A DNA stretch of 64,000 bases from Acholoe squamosa (GCA_949317995.1 OX439048.1:31253495-31317494); one strand, 5' to 3'. Shown: positions 1 through 12,289, counted from the first letter of the stretch. Notes: generated from the sequence alone by a model not told the origin. Program-made: numbers and translations.

Positions 1-1028
1 AGTTCCTGAGTGGCAAACTGGTAAAGTAATGCCATGTCACAAGTGTCATGGAACTGTAGGCGGTCTAGAGTATACATACATTTAAGTCCTTGGTTTGCTA
101 TATCTGGACAAATGAATGATTGGGTTTGGAAATCTGTCCACACAGTGCCATACCAGCTATATGTATGCCATTTTCCCTACATCTATCTATCTACCTTTTA
201 TATGTGTGCCATTTTCCCTACATCTATCTACCTTTTCCAACCGGCATAATCTTCTTTGGCAGAACTTGAATGTCAATGCTATGGATATGACATTTAGATA
301 CTTGCCGAAATCGATATGAGAGACCAGTGGTACAAATTTGCCTTGGATATGTGACCTTTCTTTGTAAATATTAGAATTGGCTGAACCAAGTATAAATGGG
401 TTAATACCTCAAAATGACAAAGTAGGCATGGATATCATCATAGTATTTTAATTTGACTCCAGTGACATTTAGCTCCATGCATACACTAGTGCTGTGAATC
501 ACCATCCACTAATCTTTGGTTTAAAACAAGTGCCTTAATCAAGGACTCTCAATTTGTCAGAAAAAAAAAACAAGTTTATCATCAAATGTGATTTCTAAGA
601 ACAATCTATAAGATAATGGTGAAAACCGAAGGAGTATAAATCTGCATTTATTGACCTAGTTGAGGATACCGAGACAGTGGAAGGGGCACAAGGGAGTTAC
701 TCACAAACTCAACAAAGCCTTGAGCTGCTCCCCATACCATTCTGTCTACTCAGACATCTGCTCCTGCTGGTAGACGGCCTGGTAGACATTGGCTTTTCAG
801 TCAGTGCTGCTGACTAATCACAGTTGTTGATACGCAAAGAGTGAAAAAAGCGACTGACTTTTACCAGTGATTACTTGCATGTTATTTTTACCTATTAGAC
901 ACTGTCTGTAGGCCTGCTGCCCAACAGCTGTCTCCAACTTGTGGTTCATATATATCTTCCTCTCCTCCTTTCATCCCCATCCTCCTGCCCACCTGCACCA
1001 GCTCTCCTCATGCTGCTCCCTCCCCCAG
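1..1028. other. non-coding host DNA, no gene recognised
   Basis: Only short chance ORFs are seen. A direct duplication of about 40 bp (block around TGCCATTTTCCCTACATCTA) lies at about 159-238. An exact GAGCTGCTC palindrome is at 722-730. The end of the stretch becomes C/T-rich and runs into the splice acceptor of the next entry. Confidence 0.6.
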
Positions 1029-1114
1029 CACTTGATCCCAACCTACCACCAAGCCTCCTCCTCCAGCCACTGTCCGCCCTGGAGGAGTGGATACCTGCCG
1101 CATGGAGGAGGCCG
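1029..1114 (+). CDS. candidate internal coding exon, unknown protein
   Basis: A long C/T-rich tract ending CCTCCCCCAG precedes an open segment followed by the donor GTATGT. Read with two bases completing a split codon, it gives 28 residues beginning LDPNLPPSLLLQPLSALEEW, with no stop, ending in phase 0. The Leu/Pro-rich, Trp-containing sequence looks like protein rather than repeat. It may belong to the gene whose exons begin at 7.4-7.8 kb, but the phase does not fit 7819 directly, so another exon would be needed between. No family is recognised. Confidence 0.4.
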
Positions 1115-1154
1115 GTATGTGTTCTATTAACTAACCACACAGAAATAGGAAGCT

Positions 1155-1169
1155 CCAAGATGGCGGCTG
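1155..1169 (+). promoter_or_regulatory. YY1-type site CCAAGATGGCGGCTG
   Basis: The sequence contains AAGATGGCGGC, the classic YY1 recognition core often found at or just downstream of animal transcription starts. No transcript start can be shown here, so function is inferred only from the motif match. Confidence 0.35.
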
Positions 1170-1564
1170 AACTTTAGGACACACCTGTAAACATGTCCCC
1201 TAGAGGCATCAACAAAGGAGCGAGTTGAAGGAGAATGTAAAAATAAGAAGGACTTGGAGAGACTCGGAGGCTTGCGGTAGGCTCGCGGGAGTTGATAGAA
1301 GATAGTCACACTGCAGTGAGACAGTGTTGGAAAAAGCATAGCGTCAAAAAGCTGAGGAATAAACATGGCCTCCAAGACATGTAGGTCTCACATAAGATCA
1401 TCGAGAGGAGAGTAGGTTGAGAGAATGTGCATATAGGATGAATTGGATGTCGGAGGGATCTAAATCTAGACATACAGTGCACCATTGCCTTCCTAACCTC
1501 TTAGCCTGGGGTGAAGTGCCCGGGAGTGAGTAACTCTAGTATGTCATGTGAGCAAACCATTTGG

Positions 1565-1851
1565 GCAGTTGGTTATGCAGGTCTATGCATCTGTTTGAGT
1601 AGTTGCATATGCACTGTTGGGACAGTTGAATATAATTATGCAGCACCTCAAGCAGTTGCATATGCAGCTCTTTGGGCAGTTGCAAATGTAGCTCTTGGAG
1701 CAATTGCATATGCAGCTTTTTGGGCAGTTGCAAATGTAGCTTTGCAAGCAATTACATATGCAGATCCTTGGGCATTTGCAAATGTAGCTCTTGGAGCAAT
1801 TGCATATATTATTCAGCTCCATGCAGAACTTTGCATATGCAGTTCCTTAAG
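1565..1851. repeat. 24-bp minisatellite with a 48-bp higher-order repeat
   Basis: From 1652 the array runs in exact 24-bp steps (1652, 1676, 1700, 1724, 1748, 1772, 1796). Units alternate between a GCAGTTGCATATGCAGCTC type and a GCAGTTGCAAATGTAGCTC type, giving a 48-bp period. Degenerate units extend left to about 1565 and right to about 1851. Because 24 is a multiple of three, the array is open in several frames on both strands; one plus frame reads as an eight-residue repeat (AVANVALG and AIAYAAFW types). I regard this as a by-product of the repeat, not a gene. Confidence 0.85.
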
Positions 1852-4800
1852 CACTCGGTGGTGAATGCTCATTTGGACATTTCCCGCCATTATACAAATC
1901 ACACATATGAAAGGTATGCCTTACAGAATTCTTGTTCATAAGTGGCCATTTCGTGGCAATGATCTGGACATGCTGCCTTCCTTTTTCTTTGCAATTCATG
2001 GGGTCTTCATTATGGTATGCAGTCCTTCCCATTTTCGTCATTAGCCTTTTGAATTTATACGCCATTGTATTATTTCTCAGCTGCCACATCAATTGAACAG
2101 CCCCCTTTCCTGCATATATATAACATTTCCCTCGAAACCTCACTGTCTGTCTCTCCGCTCTATATAACTCCATGAGTAGGTCATTGAGCAGTTCATTGAG
2201 TTTTGTTAGTATTTTTCGCAAGGCATCACGAGCGGGTCTGAGCGGTTCACGGCTGGGCGGGGAGCCAGGCCCAAATGTCAGCCTGGCCTTTCTGATTAGT
2301 CATCAGTGTTCACGATCGCCGACGACGACCCCTTTGTAAGTACTTGGTTGTCGCAAGAGGCGCTACTAGTGGGGTAGGCCTGAAATATCAGAAATTTTCT
2401 CCTCTCATTAATGATGTAAGCTGACTCTACTGACTCCAGCTCCTCTACCTCTGTGAGCTGCTCCCTCTCTGCCGCTAATGCCCACACAGATAGTCAGCCC
2501 ACCTGGAGGCCGGTTAGTGTTGACTCGGTGGATGCTTCTCATGTGTTTTTATATGTCCACCTGTTCTTGAATCAGGGCCTCCTATTGTTTATTAGACCAT
2601 GACACATCCCAAATACTTCATGAGATCATAAGAAGAATTGATAATTTAGCTAAACAGTTCTCCTTGATTGGGAATGATTGGGAATGAAAAAGAATGGCTA
2701 TTAACGTGAGGCTGGCTGCACTTATGGTAAAGGCTATCAGTGGCTCTCATATAGCAACGTTGGATATGGCCTAAAGTTGGCTTCGTTTTTACTTTTTCCA
2801 TCGTTGATAACAACCTGTCCTTTAGCTATGTCATTTATGCCACATCATTGCTGTGCCTGTGGGGCCTTTGTGCTTAATTGGCTCAGGGTCTCCCTGAGTC
2901 ATTGTCGCCGGCTTACGGCGATGATTTGCCCCAAACAAAAATGTGGCAAGGACCACGGATAGGAGTTGCGCTCATAGATCATGGCAACATCACTAGCCAC
3001 TGCGGGTGACGTCACTGAGGCAGCATGACGTCACCAATGACGTCATAGGTGACATGGAGAAAACCAAAAACATTATGAAGTTGCTACGGTCGCTACGCTC
3101 CCGGCCGCTGACGCGGCTTGCAACTCCAAAAGAAATGTTAAGTTTTCAATCAGGAATTGCTCATAGATTTTGACAATGAAACTTATAAAAAATAGTATGT
3201 ATATAAAGTCTGAGATGTCAATTTATATGTGCATCGATCATTTAAATAAAAGCATCTATATTTGTACATTAATTTAACATTTAAATCATGGGATTTGAAA
3301 TCATCCTTCTAGGCTTCTATTCCGCCAAGCAAACCTCAAAGGTCAATTCCTGTTACTTCCTATGTGAAAGTGTGGAAGGCGTCCAATCTATTAAAAAAGC
3401 GCGCCAAAATAGACATTATTTGGTGCCGAATTGAAGCTTATAATGTCAGTAATGCAATGGTAGTGGGTAATGTAATGGTAGTCATCTACATACTAGCAAT
3501 TTTCTCAGAGCAGTAAATTTTCAGGAATGACACTGTTCCCTTCCTCATGCCCCAAGATCCATAGGCCCCCTTTGAAAGTACCCTGTATATGTGAATAGGT
3601 GAGGAGGCACACATGATGGTGATTTAATGACAGTAGAATAAAAAGAAAGTGAGGGTAATTTTAATGGATTCTTTGAAATAAAATAAAACAAAAAGTTTCC
3701 CAAGAAAAGTAGCCGTTTCTATGAGAATGCATTGACATACCAATACATGATTCCTCCCTGTCCACAGCAGTACAGGTACTCAAAATTTTACTGAGGTATA
3801 TCGAGATACCCATAGTCCAGAAGTTGTTACAAATTTTAGGTAGGGTAATTTGGTGTATCTGCTAAGATTTGCCTCCCCCTCTCCCACACACACACACCTA
3901 TAGTTTTACTCAACTTTTAGGTGTTGTTGGTCCTATTGAAGCAAGGCTTCACTGCATCTTAAAATCGAGAAAAAATCGCAATATCGAGACAAAAAAATCG
4001 TGATAATCAGAATCGACAAAAATGTGATGTCAATGACATTCCTAGGTTATCTTGTAATATCCCTCAAAGGAAATAGACAAATTGTGCCAGGAAAATGCTA
4101 CAAACATTATCTGATTGCAGGCTAACAGTGTCGTGCAAGCATTAGATGGGTACATTTAGACCAATTGTGGCGTCATCAGATTTATCATATAAACCTGCTA
4201 TTCTCCTCTATACCTATTTTAATATCTATTGCAGATTCTTTTTATTTGATACAAATGCTATCAAAATACGATGTCATGAATGTATGGTACCGTTTCCCTT
4301 TAATGAACACTCAATGAAAATCTGACACTAGTGACAAGTGACTCTAGTGACAAAGGTGTTTGCTTAGTGACATGGGATATGTGCATTTCTTAAAATCGAC
4401 ATGGGACAGGGGCCCCCTCCCAACCATCTAGACCCCCAAAATAAGCCAGGCAATAGTGCTAAGACCCTGAGCCTTCTGTGATGAATATCACAGGTTAAAT
4501 CTTTTGTCTGTAGGTAATCATCATCTCATTTAGAGATACGATGTATTATATTGATGTGAAATAGACATTGCAAGCTCCAACAATAAGCCAACATAACTAT
4601 AGCTCGGGGACACACACTCTGGGGAGCCGAACAAAGGTTGACTAATAAACCTGTAGGATAAATTTAGCTTGTACATCAAAAGAGGCATGAGATTACAGAA
4701 AGGATTCTGTATACGCATAATTGAATATAGCATCAATTACCTGAAGGCTATCATGTTTGTAACCTAAGGGGATCTGAAGGCAGCTATCTCATATTAACAA

Positions 4801-5123
4801 CTTAAGCCGACTGATGTAACACATGCCTGTACTTATGTTATGTATAATAACGCCAGGACACTGAAGTCAAGATTGGCTGTAGTATTTAAAGCATGAGGCC
4901 TTAGGCTGAGCTAACTAGGTTACTATGGAAATGAAGATAGTGCTGACACTGCTTTCCTCTGCTCAGGAGACAGCAATGATGCTGTAAACCTCCAATAAAA
5001 AGAGACAAACCCATACGTAGCAGCAGTAGTATTCGCTGGGGATATGTGTCATCGCTCGGACTCTGTGTGTGATACGCACAGCGTGTTTAAATAAATAATT
5101 GCGCATCCCTCTATCGCCACCAG
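1852..5123. other. non-coding host DNA
   Basis: No convincing exon is seen. GAGCTGCTC is at 2455-2463, with GAGCAGTTC and GAGCGGTTC variants at about 2185 and 2239. A CRE cluster, listed separately, is at 3007-3045. The cluster is flanked by GGAGTTGC (about 2963) and its inverse GCAACTCC (about 3120), so it may sit inside a small inverted-repeat element. Confidence 0.55.
3007..3045. promoter_or_regulatory. three TGACGTCA (CRE/ATF) palindromes in 39 bp
   Basis: Perfect TGACGTCA octamers start at 3007, 3026 and 3038. This is the full CREB/ATF consensus, and three perfect copies this close are very unlikely by chance. No adjacent first exon is recognised, so it could be an enhancer or a motif cluster carried by an inverted-repeat element. 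Confidence 0.5.
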
Positions 5124-5346
5124 GCTACAAATGTCAACCGCAGGACGGGCCCACTACCAGCACTGGTTACCGGCTTGTACTAGTAGTGGTGAGGTTATAC
5201 CTACCGGGTACAAGCTCCAGCGGATCGTCGTACAACCACATTCCAATCTTGTCATCATGACCGCAGCCATCATTAAGGACCCGAATCTTAAATTGTCGTC
5301 TGCTTCATCCAGTTTTCCCGCCTCATTTTACTATCAGAAAAAATAG
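5124..5346 (+). CDS. candidate terminal exon or short ORF, unknown protein
   Basis: A C/T-rich tract ending CGCCACCAG precedes an open segment that contains an ATG at 5131 and runs 71 codons to TAG at 5344. The reading includes LQRIVVQPHSNLVIMTAAII, which looks protein-like, and ends in a Ser-rich stretch and QKK. A possible donor (GTGAGG) near 5191 could end the exon early. It is either the 3' exon of an unrecognised gene, a small ATG-initiated protein, or a chance ORF. The reading does not join in phase to the 1029 exon. Confidence 0.35.
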
Positions 5347-7377
5347 TGAGCTCTCACACATACTCCTATTTCTCAGATCTTATTTCACACCAAGAAGTTG
5401 GAAAGCCATTTTAACAGCCCATTGCCTCATAGCGACGTTGCCTTGGCAAAGGGCCTTCCATGAAGATGTTTTTTTTTATTTGTTGGTCGTATATTTATAC
5501 CAGACAAAAATAGATATGGATGATTGGTAGACCCTGTTATCAAGGGCGTATCTTGAATAATATTAATACACATTCCAATTCAAGCTCCTTCAGAAGACTT
5601 TGTAACACGCTATTGGTGTGGTTGGCCTATTACATGTCAAATCATAATTGACCTTGGGAGGGTATGTGGATGGGTGCGCATGTTAGCCTATATCACTCTC
5701 TTTCCAACTAGATCTCAATGAACCTTGGGATGGGAATAAAACATATATTTAGACGAGGGAATTAAGCATAGACGAGGTACACTGAAATTCACTCTTTTCA
5801 GCAAACCATTACCGAAATCCCCTTATGACGTCAGATCCTATGTCACCGGGATAGTTATGGACAATAAAGCAGCTCCAAAATTCTACGTCAATGTGAGAGC
5901 TCCCAATTGTGTAAGGGTTCTAGTAGGAGCCATTCCTAGCAATACTAGCACTATATAACACATCCTGGCCCAATTAACACAATGGGTAACCTGAAAGACC
6001 TGAGTGGTTTTGGACCCGAAAGACTTGTGGGTTATAGTGTCTATGGACATTGTGGTCTATTGTCAGCTGTGAAAGTAACACTTAGCTAAGAAGCATAGTG
6101 CCATGGCAACAGCACTCACAACTGCAGTGCCCAATAGGTACTCACTGACCCACCTGCAACCTCAATACTCCAAATATATGACTTAATGGATCCTGTGTCA
6201 ATTATGAATGGTGTGCAGCTGTGAACTGTGCAGTTGTTATGTATATAATATTGTTAAGGTGTTAGGAATGCGTTGCTCTAGCTCATAGGATGGGGTGGTA
6301 GAGCTTTATAGCCATACGCAATCTATCTAGGCCTTAGCTCAGCAAAACTTGGAACATGGATGGACAATCGGACATGTATCATTTGAATCACAGGTTTTGT
6401 AGTGTCTTCACCATCATTCAGTATCGTCCATGTTAAAATTATTGACTCACTAGCTCAATGGACAATTTCAATAATAATCATAATAACACCAATTGCTGGA
6501 ATAGTAGAAAGGAATATACTTATAATCATAAACTGACTGTCATTAGCTCAAAGGGCGATTTCAATTATAGTGACATGTACTGGGAATAGGAGCCCTAATG
6601 CACCCTGCACTAAGGGCCCTTTCCGCAGATCCTGTCAGATTCAAAACACCAATGGATGTCATAGCAGAAATTTTTTTACTTATTATTATCAGAATTTCAC
6701 CACTATAAGGTTGGTTACTTCGCTGACATTCATGGCTAGCTAATGAAACATAATTACACCCTTTATGTTTGCTATGCCTATTAAGTAATACAAATAGTAG
6801 AATGGCCTTTACCTGTAGCACATGCCTTTGTGATGAGTAAGCAGTTGGCTAATTAGTGTCTTATAACTATTCCCTTAACTTTTACAACCTTGTCGCTATT
6901 CACTGGGTGTTGGTCATTTTCCATTACAAATGACGGAATAGCCATCCACATTTAGTCATATATTTATAGTAACCTTAACCTCTGGTGTTACGGCCAACAC
7001 TTTTAATCATCATACTAAGTTACCTAAATGACTCTATTATAGTGCACACAAAGAAAGGTACATCTTATATCAGACACCTACGCACTACCTCACGGCTACA
7101 GGCTATCTAACAACCTACCCAAATACCAATTATCTAGTTGTGGACCTCCCAAGTTGTACTGAATCGTGGGTTTATTTGCAACTCCTTTTCACTGTCTTTG
7201 AAATTAGGTCTGGAACTCTGAGTGCTACTTGTCTTGATCGCCTGCAGTTAGGTGAGAGAGTAAGGGTCAGGGTGGAAAAAAGGCCCAGACCTGTTAACTG
7301 TCACTGCCACTTCTTGTTGTCTCAGTCAATCTGCTGACTATGTTTTGCTGTGAGCAGCTCCTCTGCCTCCTATAGAG
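5347..7377. other. non-coding host DNA, nothing recognised
   Basis: AT-rich sequence with only short chance ORFs. AATAAA occurs near 5733, too far to assign with confidence to the ORF ending at 5346. GAGCAGCTC is present at 7352-7360 and the variant GAGTTGCTC at 7375-7383, overlapping the next exon candidate. Confidence 0.5.
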
Positions 7378-7458
7378 TTGCTCATGGAGTGCACTGAGCA
7401 GCTCGCTGGGAATGGCATTAATAATGGCGGCCAGGTAAAAAAGCTGGAACTGCTACAG
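7378..7458 (+). CDS. candidate exon, unknown protein (27 codons)
   Basis: A C/T-rich tract (CTCCTCTGCCTCCTATAGAG) is followed by 27 open codons and a good donor (CAG, then GTAAGA). The reading contains MECTEQLAGNGINNGGQVKK and then a Leu-rich end. An ATG lies at 7384, so this could be a first or an internal coding exon. It starts and ends in phase 0. The phase does not fit the preferred frame of the next exon (7819), so one of the two may be wrong or another exon lies between. It contains GAGCAGCTC at 7396 inside the reading frame. Confidence 0.35.
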
Positions 7459-7818
7459 GTAAGAAGGCAGTTGACCACAAACCTCCAGTACCTTTCCTCT
7501 CCAGCTTGATGCTCATTAGGCTACCTGGTCACTCCCACCCCTTGTTCAGTGTCCAGTCTGAGACATTTCTGTGTGCAAATATTATCAAATGTTTATTTTT
7601 ACTAATTCGGCCTAGATTTTATTGTAAAAGCTTATCCACAATTGTTTATTAAGTTTACTCATCTTTCCCAATAAAACTGTGCTGGGTTTTATTCCTAGAC
7701 TCCTTTTTGTTTGGTAAAATGGTTAAGCTTTGTCCTTGTTCGCTGACTATTGTCTTTAGGCAACTGCTGTTATTCAAAATCCCTGATGTGATACATGAAT
7801 TAAAAGGTATTCATGCAG

Positions 7819-7879
7819 ATTTTGAGAAAGCTAGACCTGTTCCAGCTCCCAATGCCACCTCTACGCTGGTTCCCTGTAG
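7819..7879 (+). CDS. candidate exon 1 of the phase-matched chain
   Basis: The segment lies between an AG at 7817-7818 (weak polypyrimidine tract) and a perfect GTAAGT donor. In the frame fitting the next exon it gives FEKARPVPAPNATSTLVPC and ends with two bases of a codon completed by the G at 9310. A second frame is also open, so the frame choice rests on the phase match. The protein is not recognised. Confidence 0.4.
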
Positions 7880-8267
7880 GTAAGTGTGAGCATAATACCC
7901 GCAGGCCATGCCTGATGACAGTTGTCCCCAGACCTTGGGGAGTAGGGCACTTGAACTCCACTAGATCGGGGTTTCTGAGCTCCAATCACAGTTTATGTTC
8001 CAAACATCTGTATAGGATAGACAGGTTGACCATTGGGCAGCCAGGGTGCCCTCTTGTGAGAAGGGGTGAAAACAGGGGATGATTGACTGTTCTACCATAG
8101 GCAGGAACAGAAGGCATCTTGATCCCATAGAGTTCAATGTTAACCAAAACGAGGCTAGCAGGGCTTAATCCTGGGATAATGCCCTGAGGATAATGCCCTC
8201 TCAGACCAATGATGTTATACTAACGATAATTCAAGTTAATATACTCAAAATAACCTATGGTAGAACC

Positions 8268-8413
8268 GAAATTGAGCCTGGTATGTCAGGCATTATCCCA
8301 CAATCATGCCCAGCCCTTGGGCATGGCCAGGGGCTGCTGCGCAGCCTGACCTGGCCATGCCCTCGGGCTGGGCATGATTGTGGGATAATGCCCTCCACAC
8401 CAGGCTCAATTTC
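8268..8413. repeat. 146-bp near-perfect hairpin (fold-back element)
   Basis: Two 64-nt arms (8268-8331 and 8350-8413) are inverse complements with about six mismatches by eye. They enclose an 18-nt loop that itself contains GGCTGC/GCAGCC. The internal block GGGATAATGCCCT also occurs twice just upstream (about 8170 and 8187). This looks like a MITE-type fold-back element. A structured RNA precursor is an alternative I cannot test. No clear target-site duplication was found. Confidence 0.7.
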
Positions 8414-9309
8414 TTAGGTAACTTCTGCGGAATGGCCTGCCTGTATCATGTCCCCAATATATAGGCAGGTCGCCAGCCAATGCCAACTCATTCTTCTTGG
8501 TGTATCCACACGTAAATTGTCAGGATCCATTAGCTACTATATATAGACTAACATTGAGCTATATATACATGTGTACACAGTTAACCACTGATCAATCTAT
8601 TATCTAAGCTGTGGTTATTGAATAAAGTGTGTTTGAACACGTATAGCCTTGTGCTACCCAGATTGATTCCGTCTATACGCTGAGCATTGATGTAGGCCTT
8701 AAGTATATAGTCAAACAATCCTACTATACAGTAGGTGTTCTCCAGATGGGTTTCATGTAAGTCAGTGGATGGCAATTATTGATTTGGGCTCATTGATTAA
8801 ATTGGAATACTATTCCTAAGGCTAACCAGAATATTTCTGTTAGTGTGTATTGGTTAGGTTGCTGTGGTGCTGTATTGTTGTTTTTGTTTTTGTCATAAGT
8901 CATTATGCAACATTTTGGTCTGTTTGTTGCACTATGGTGTACTATGGTGGTATATCTCACTGCATGCAAAGAAATACAATTATAGACCAGTATTTTCATT
9001 GTTTTTTTGGGCAAATTTGCTTCAGAATTTCTTCCTTGCACCCATTATCGCCATAGCATTCCCATTTATTTCTATAGTTAAACCATGTCCGCTTTTTCTA
9101 ACTCCTCTAGAGCTCTGAATTCTTTTTTTTTGGTATTTTTCTTTCTTGATATATGTGATGTCGTTGAAAAGTTCTGTAAGGGACAGGTATAGATTAATAT
9201 AGTTATTCAATTGACATGTGCTTTTGAAGGCTGTTAACATGGACATCATCGAGGTTTTGGCTTAGCAATGGTGTATCCTTTTCCCTAAACATGTATGTGG
9301 ATCATCCAG

Positions 9310-9448
9310 GCAAAAGGATCCTGTATGCCGCCTCACTAATGTCCCTTTTGCCTTGTTGATTTTCAATGTGGAGACAGAGCCCATACAGGTAATTCAAATG
9401 GGCAGACTCAATCCAAATGTCCCAGATAGAGTGGCAGCTCATATTACT
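9310..9448 (+). CDS. candidate exon 2 of the phase-matched chain (46 codons)
   Basis: The acceptor ATCATCCAG follows a TATCCTTTTCCC tract, and the donor is a consensus GTAAGT. One base completes the previous codon, then 46 codons are open to the donor, ending in phase 0. The reading includes VCRLTNVPFALLIFNVETEP and continues with NPNVPDRVAAHIT, a mixed hydrophobic/charged sequence typical of a folded protein. A GTAATT inside the exon is in frame and need not be used as a donor. No family is recognised. Confidence 0.55.
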
Positions 9449-9636
9449 GTAAGTAGGGGCAATAGGTTCAAGTAGTTTGTCTTATAAATTGGGCGAAAAG
9501 GGTCGTCCAGTGCGAGGGGGGAAGGGGGAGGCACTAATTGTCCAATATCCAGGCCATATAACGACCCTGAACTGCTTATATAATCCCATAAGAGGTACAG
9601 TATGGTAATTGGTCAAGAACTCGTTCTTTGTCTTTA

Positions 9637-9797
9637 CAAGACCCCAGTAACAGAATCAATTTGATTATTATTCTCCACACTATGCATATAGCCCTTACAC
9701 ATTGTCACAGTGCTTCACAAGGCCCCAATAACAGAATAAATTTGATTATATTCTCCACACTATGCATATTGCCCCTACACATCGTCATAATGCATTT
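9637..9797. repeat. two tandem copies of an 81-bp unit
   Basis: The block starting CAAG.CCCCA.TAACAGAAT at 9637 recurs at 9718 with a few substitutions and small indels. Shared landmarks are TTTGATTAT, CTCCACACTATGCATAT and CCCTACACAT. A 60-codon ORF across it reflects the duplication. Confidence 0.75.
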
Positions 9798-10825
9798 AAG
9801 ACAGGGGTAGCTATACTATATTAAACAGGACTGTGCTTGCCGCTATGAACTCCTGAACATCATCATACAGGCATATGGTACTGCTAAGGTGGTTAAGTTG
9901 CCTTAAAGTGTCATTTAAGTCCCTTTATGGATGAATTATATAAATTTTTATTCTCAGTCAAACTTGAAAATAAAGACTGCCATGACGTTCGCCAGCTCGA
10001 GCTACCCTTAACCTATAGGTCACACTATGGGAAACTCTTATTATTATTAAGGGAGATATGATGGTTTTTGTAAAACTGCCAGTTCTTGGACTTCTCTACC
10101 AGTGCCTGGACTGGCATGCGCCCCGCGTCCCAAAAAACCCTTCATTTCAATCTGTTCCTTCCTCAAACCTGCCCTTTTTCACCGGTGACGCTTTAAACAG
10201 ATAGGTTTTGGCTGGAAGTAGGGTGCATTCACACTGTGGTAAGGGCACAGGTGGACTGGCTGGGGCCCAAAAGGCTCCTAGTCAAAAAAATTATTTCGCT
10301 TATTCTTTTTCGAAACAAATTTTTTAGGGGGGGCATGTTCTTTAGGGGAAGAAACACCCAGATTGATACCAAACACTCAATATCCGCGCATATTATTTGC
10401 ATAATTGGCATTATGCAGTATCTTGGTACTTTTCAATATATATAGATATGTTCCATTGCTCCCTTATAGAATACATATGCTTGCCAGTATAAACTACTGA
10501 AACCTAGTGACTAGTGGAATCTGAACAATACAAATGGAATACCCCTCCCCTACCTTCCTATAGCATGAATCAAGTTGTTCAATGGAGGCAACCATTGCTT
10601 GATCAGGTGCTTAGACCTTTTAGATCCAAATGCTAGTTACCAGTGCATTATCACTGTTGATAAGCTTTACACATCAATACCTGCAGCCACCCGGGTAACA
10701 AGCCCTGTTTGCACTGAATGGAGGTCTTTCCATTTCTCCATTCTCTGGTGTTTGATTGAAAATGTTATTCTGTGTTTTAATTTGTGTTTTAATCTGTGTT
10801 TTTATGGTACATGTATAACAGGTTA
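9798..10825. other. non-coding host DNA
   Basis: No well-supported exon. An ATG-containing segment after CTACCTTCCTATAG (about 10563) is open for about 22 codons but lacks a consensus donor, so it is not called. Confidence 0.4.
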
Positions 10826-10904
10826 GTGTTAGTGCTATGGTATGATAGTAATTACTCATACTATGGTATGATAGTAATTACTCACTATTTATCAGCAATT
10901 GGTC

Positions 10905-10968
<64 letters not shown>

Positions 10969-11592
10969 TATTTACTCACAATTTGTCAGCAATTAGTCAA
11001 TATATGTCAGTACTTAGTCACTATATACCAGCAATTATCAATACATGGTAGTAATTACTTACATTATATCAGTATTTAGTCAATTTATGTTCGTAATTGC
11101 ACACTATTTGTCATCAATTAGTCAATATATGTTAGTTATTACTCACTATTTGTCAGCAATTATTCAATATGTATTAGTAATTACTCACTATTTATCAGCA
11201 ATTAGTCAATATATGTCAGTATTTACTCACAATCTGTCAGCAAAATATATAACAGAGAAATAGCTATTGATCCAATTGTGCATCCTGCCTTGACTCCTAT
11301 TTGTCAAAATGTGTCAGTATCTAAGGACTATTTGTCAGCAATTAGTTAATAATTTTATGTTAGTAATTATTCACTATGTGTCAGTAATTAGTCAAAATAT
11401 GTCAGTAATAACGCACAATTTATCAGCAATTAGCTTATATATGTCAGTACTTACTCACTATTTAACAGCAATTAGTCAATATATGTCAGTACTTACTCAA
11501 TACCTGTCAGCAATTAATCAACATAATTATATCAGTACTTACTCAGTATTTTGTCAGCAATTAGTCAATATTTGTCATTATTTTCTCAGAGT
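10826..11592. repeat. about 42-bp minisatellite with an embedded (AT)n run
   Basis: Degenerate half-units of about 21 bp alternate: GTCAGYAWTTACTCACTATT and GTCAGCAATTAGTCAATATA types. The full unit is therefore about 42 bp, repeated over roughly 0.7 kb. A 28-bp direct repeat (CTATGGTATGATAGTAATTA) begins the array. It is interrupted by an (AT)n tract at 10908-10965 and by about 60 bp of unrelated sequence near 11245-11305. ORFs across it are repeat artefacts. Confidence 0.8.
10908..10965. repeat. (AT)n microsatellite
   Basis: About 58 uninterrupted bases of alternating A and T, lying inside the 42-bp minisatellite. Confidence 0.95.
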
Positions 11593-12289
11593 AGTTCTAT
11601 TTTTCTATATTATAGCTCTATCGTTCTATAGTTCTATTGTTCCATAGTTCAATAGTTATAGTCTCATAGTTCTAAATGTGTCAGCAGGCAGGTAAAAAGG
11701 GACATTCATGTGGTCATTAAATCACTTCCTGCTAATAAAACTTTAGCTTATAATAATGGACATATGCACTCACAGTTTTGATATATACACATATAGTACC
11801 ATGGACTGCTATAGAATTGGACTGCTCTATATTATTTTCTGATAGATTTTTTTCTACCTATTTCTGTTCATTTAATGAAAACCTTCTAGAAGTTGAACTA
11901 AAGGTGGTAGAGATTGTGATAGCAGGCCCTAGTATCAATTCCTGGGAAGGGGGCATGGGCTCTGATAGCTGTTAGTTAGCATTGTTCTGTTTCACATAGA
12001 AATCCTAGCGGACAAAAGGGAGGTTTCTCTGACAATGGATTCAACCCAAACAACGCGGCATTTTACTCTGTGCATTTTTCCTTTCATTTCTGATTTTTTT
12101 TGTCTCTTCCCTCCAACTGCTCACTAGTTAGCAAGGCCAAGAAGGCTGGAAACTAGGCTGGCGGCGCTGGTAGTGGTGGCTGCGACACGGCTTCTGGCAG
12201 TGAAGGAATCTAGGCCTAAAAGGTCATAAAGTTGGCTTGAGTAGGCAAGTCTTCGTATCGGTACTGACATTTGGCTGGATAGCAAATTA
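11593..12289. other. non-coding host DNA with a possible terminal-exon acceptor
   Basis: A strong polypyrimidine tract ends CTGCTCACTAG near 12128. It is followed by nine open codons (SKAKKAGN type) to TAG, and AATAAA occurs at about 12486. This could be a small 3' exon, but the evidence is thin and no exon is called. Confidence 0.3.

Noticed and set aside
1511-1864. 117-codon ORF with octapeptide repeats
   Set aside because: It begins with GTG or TTG, follows a 24-bp minisatellite, and several other frames are equally open.
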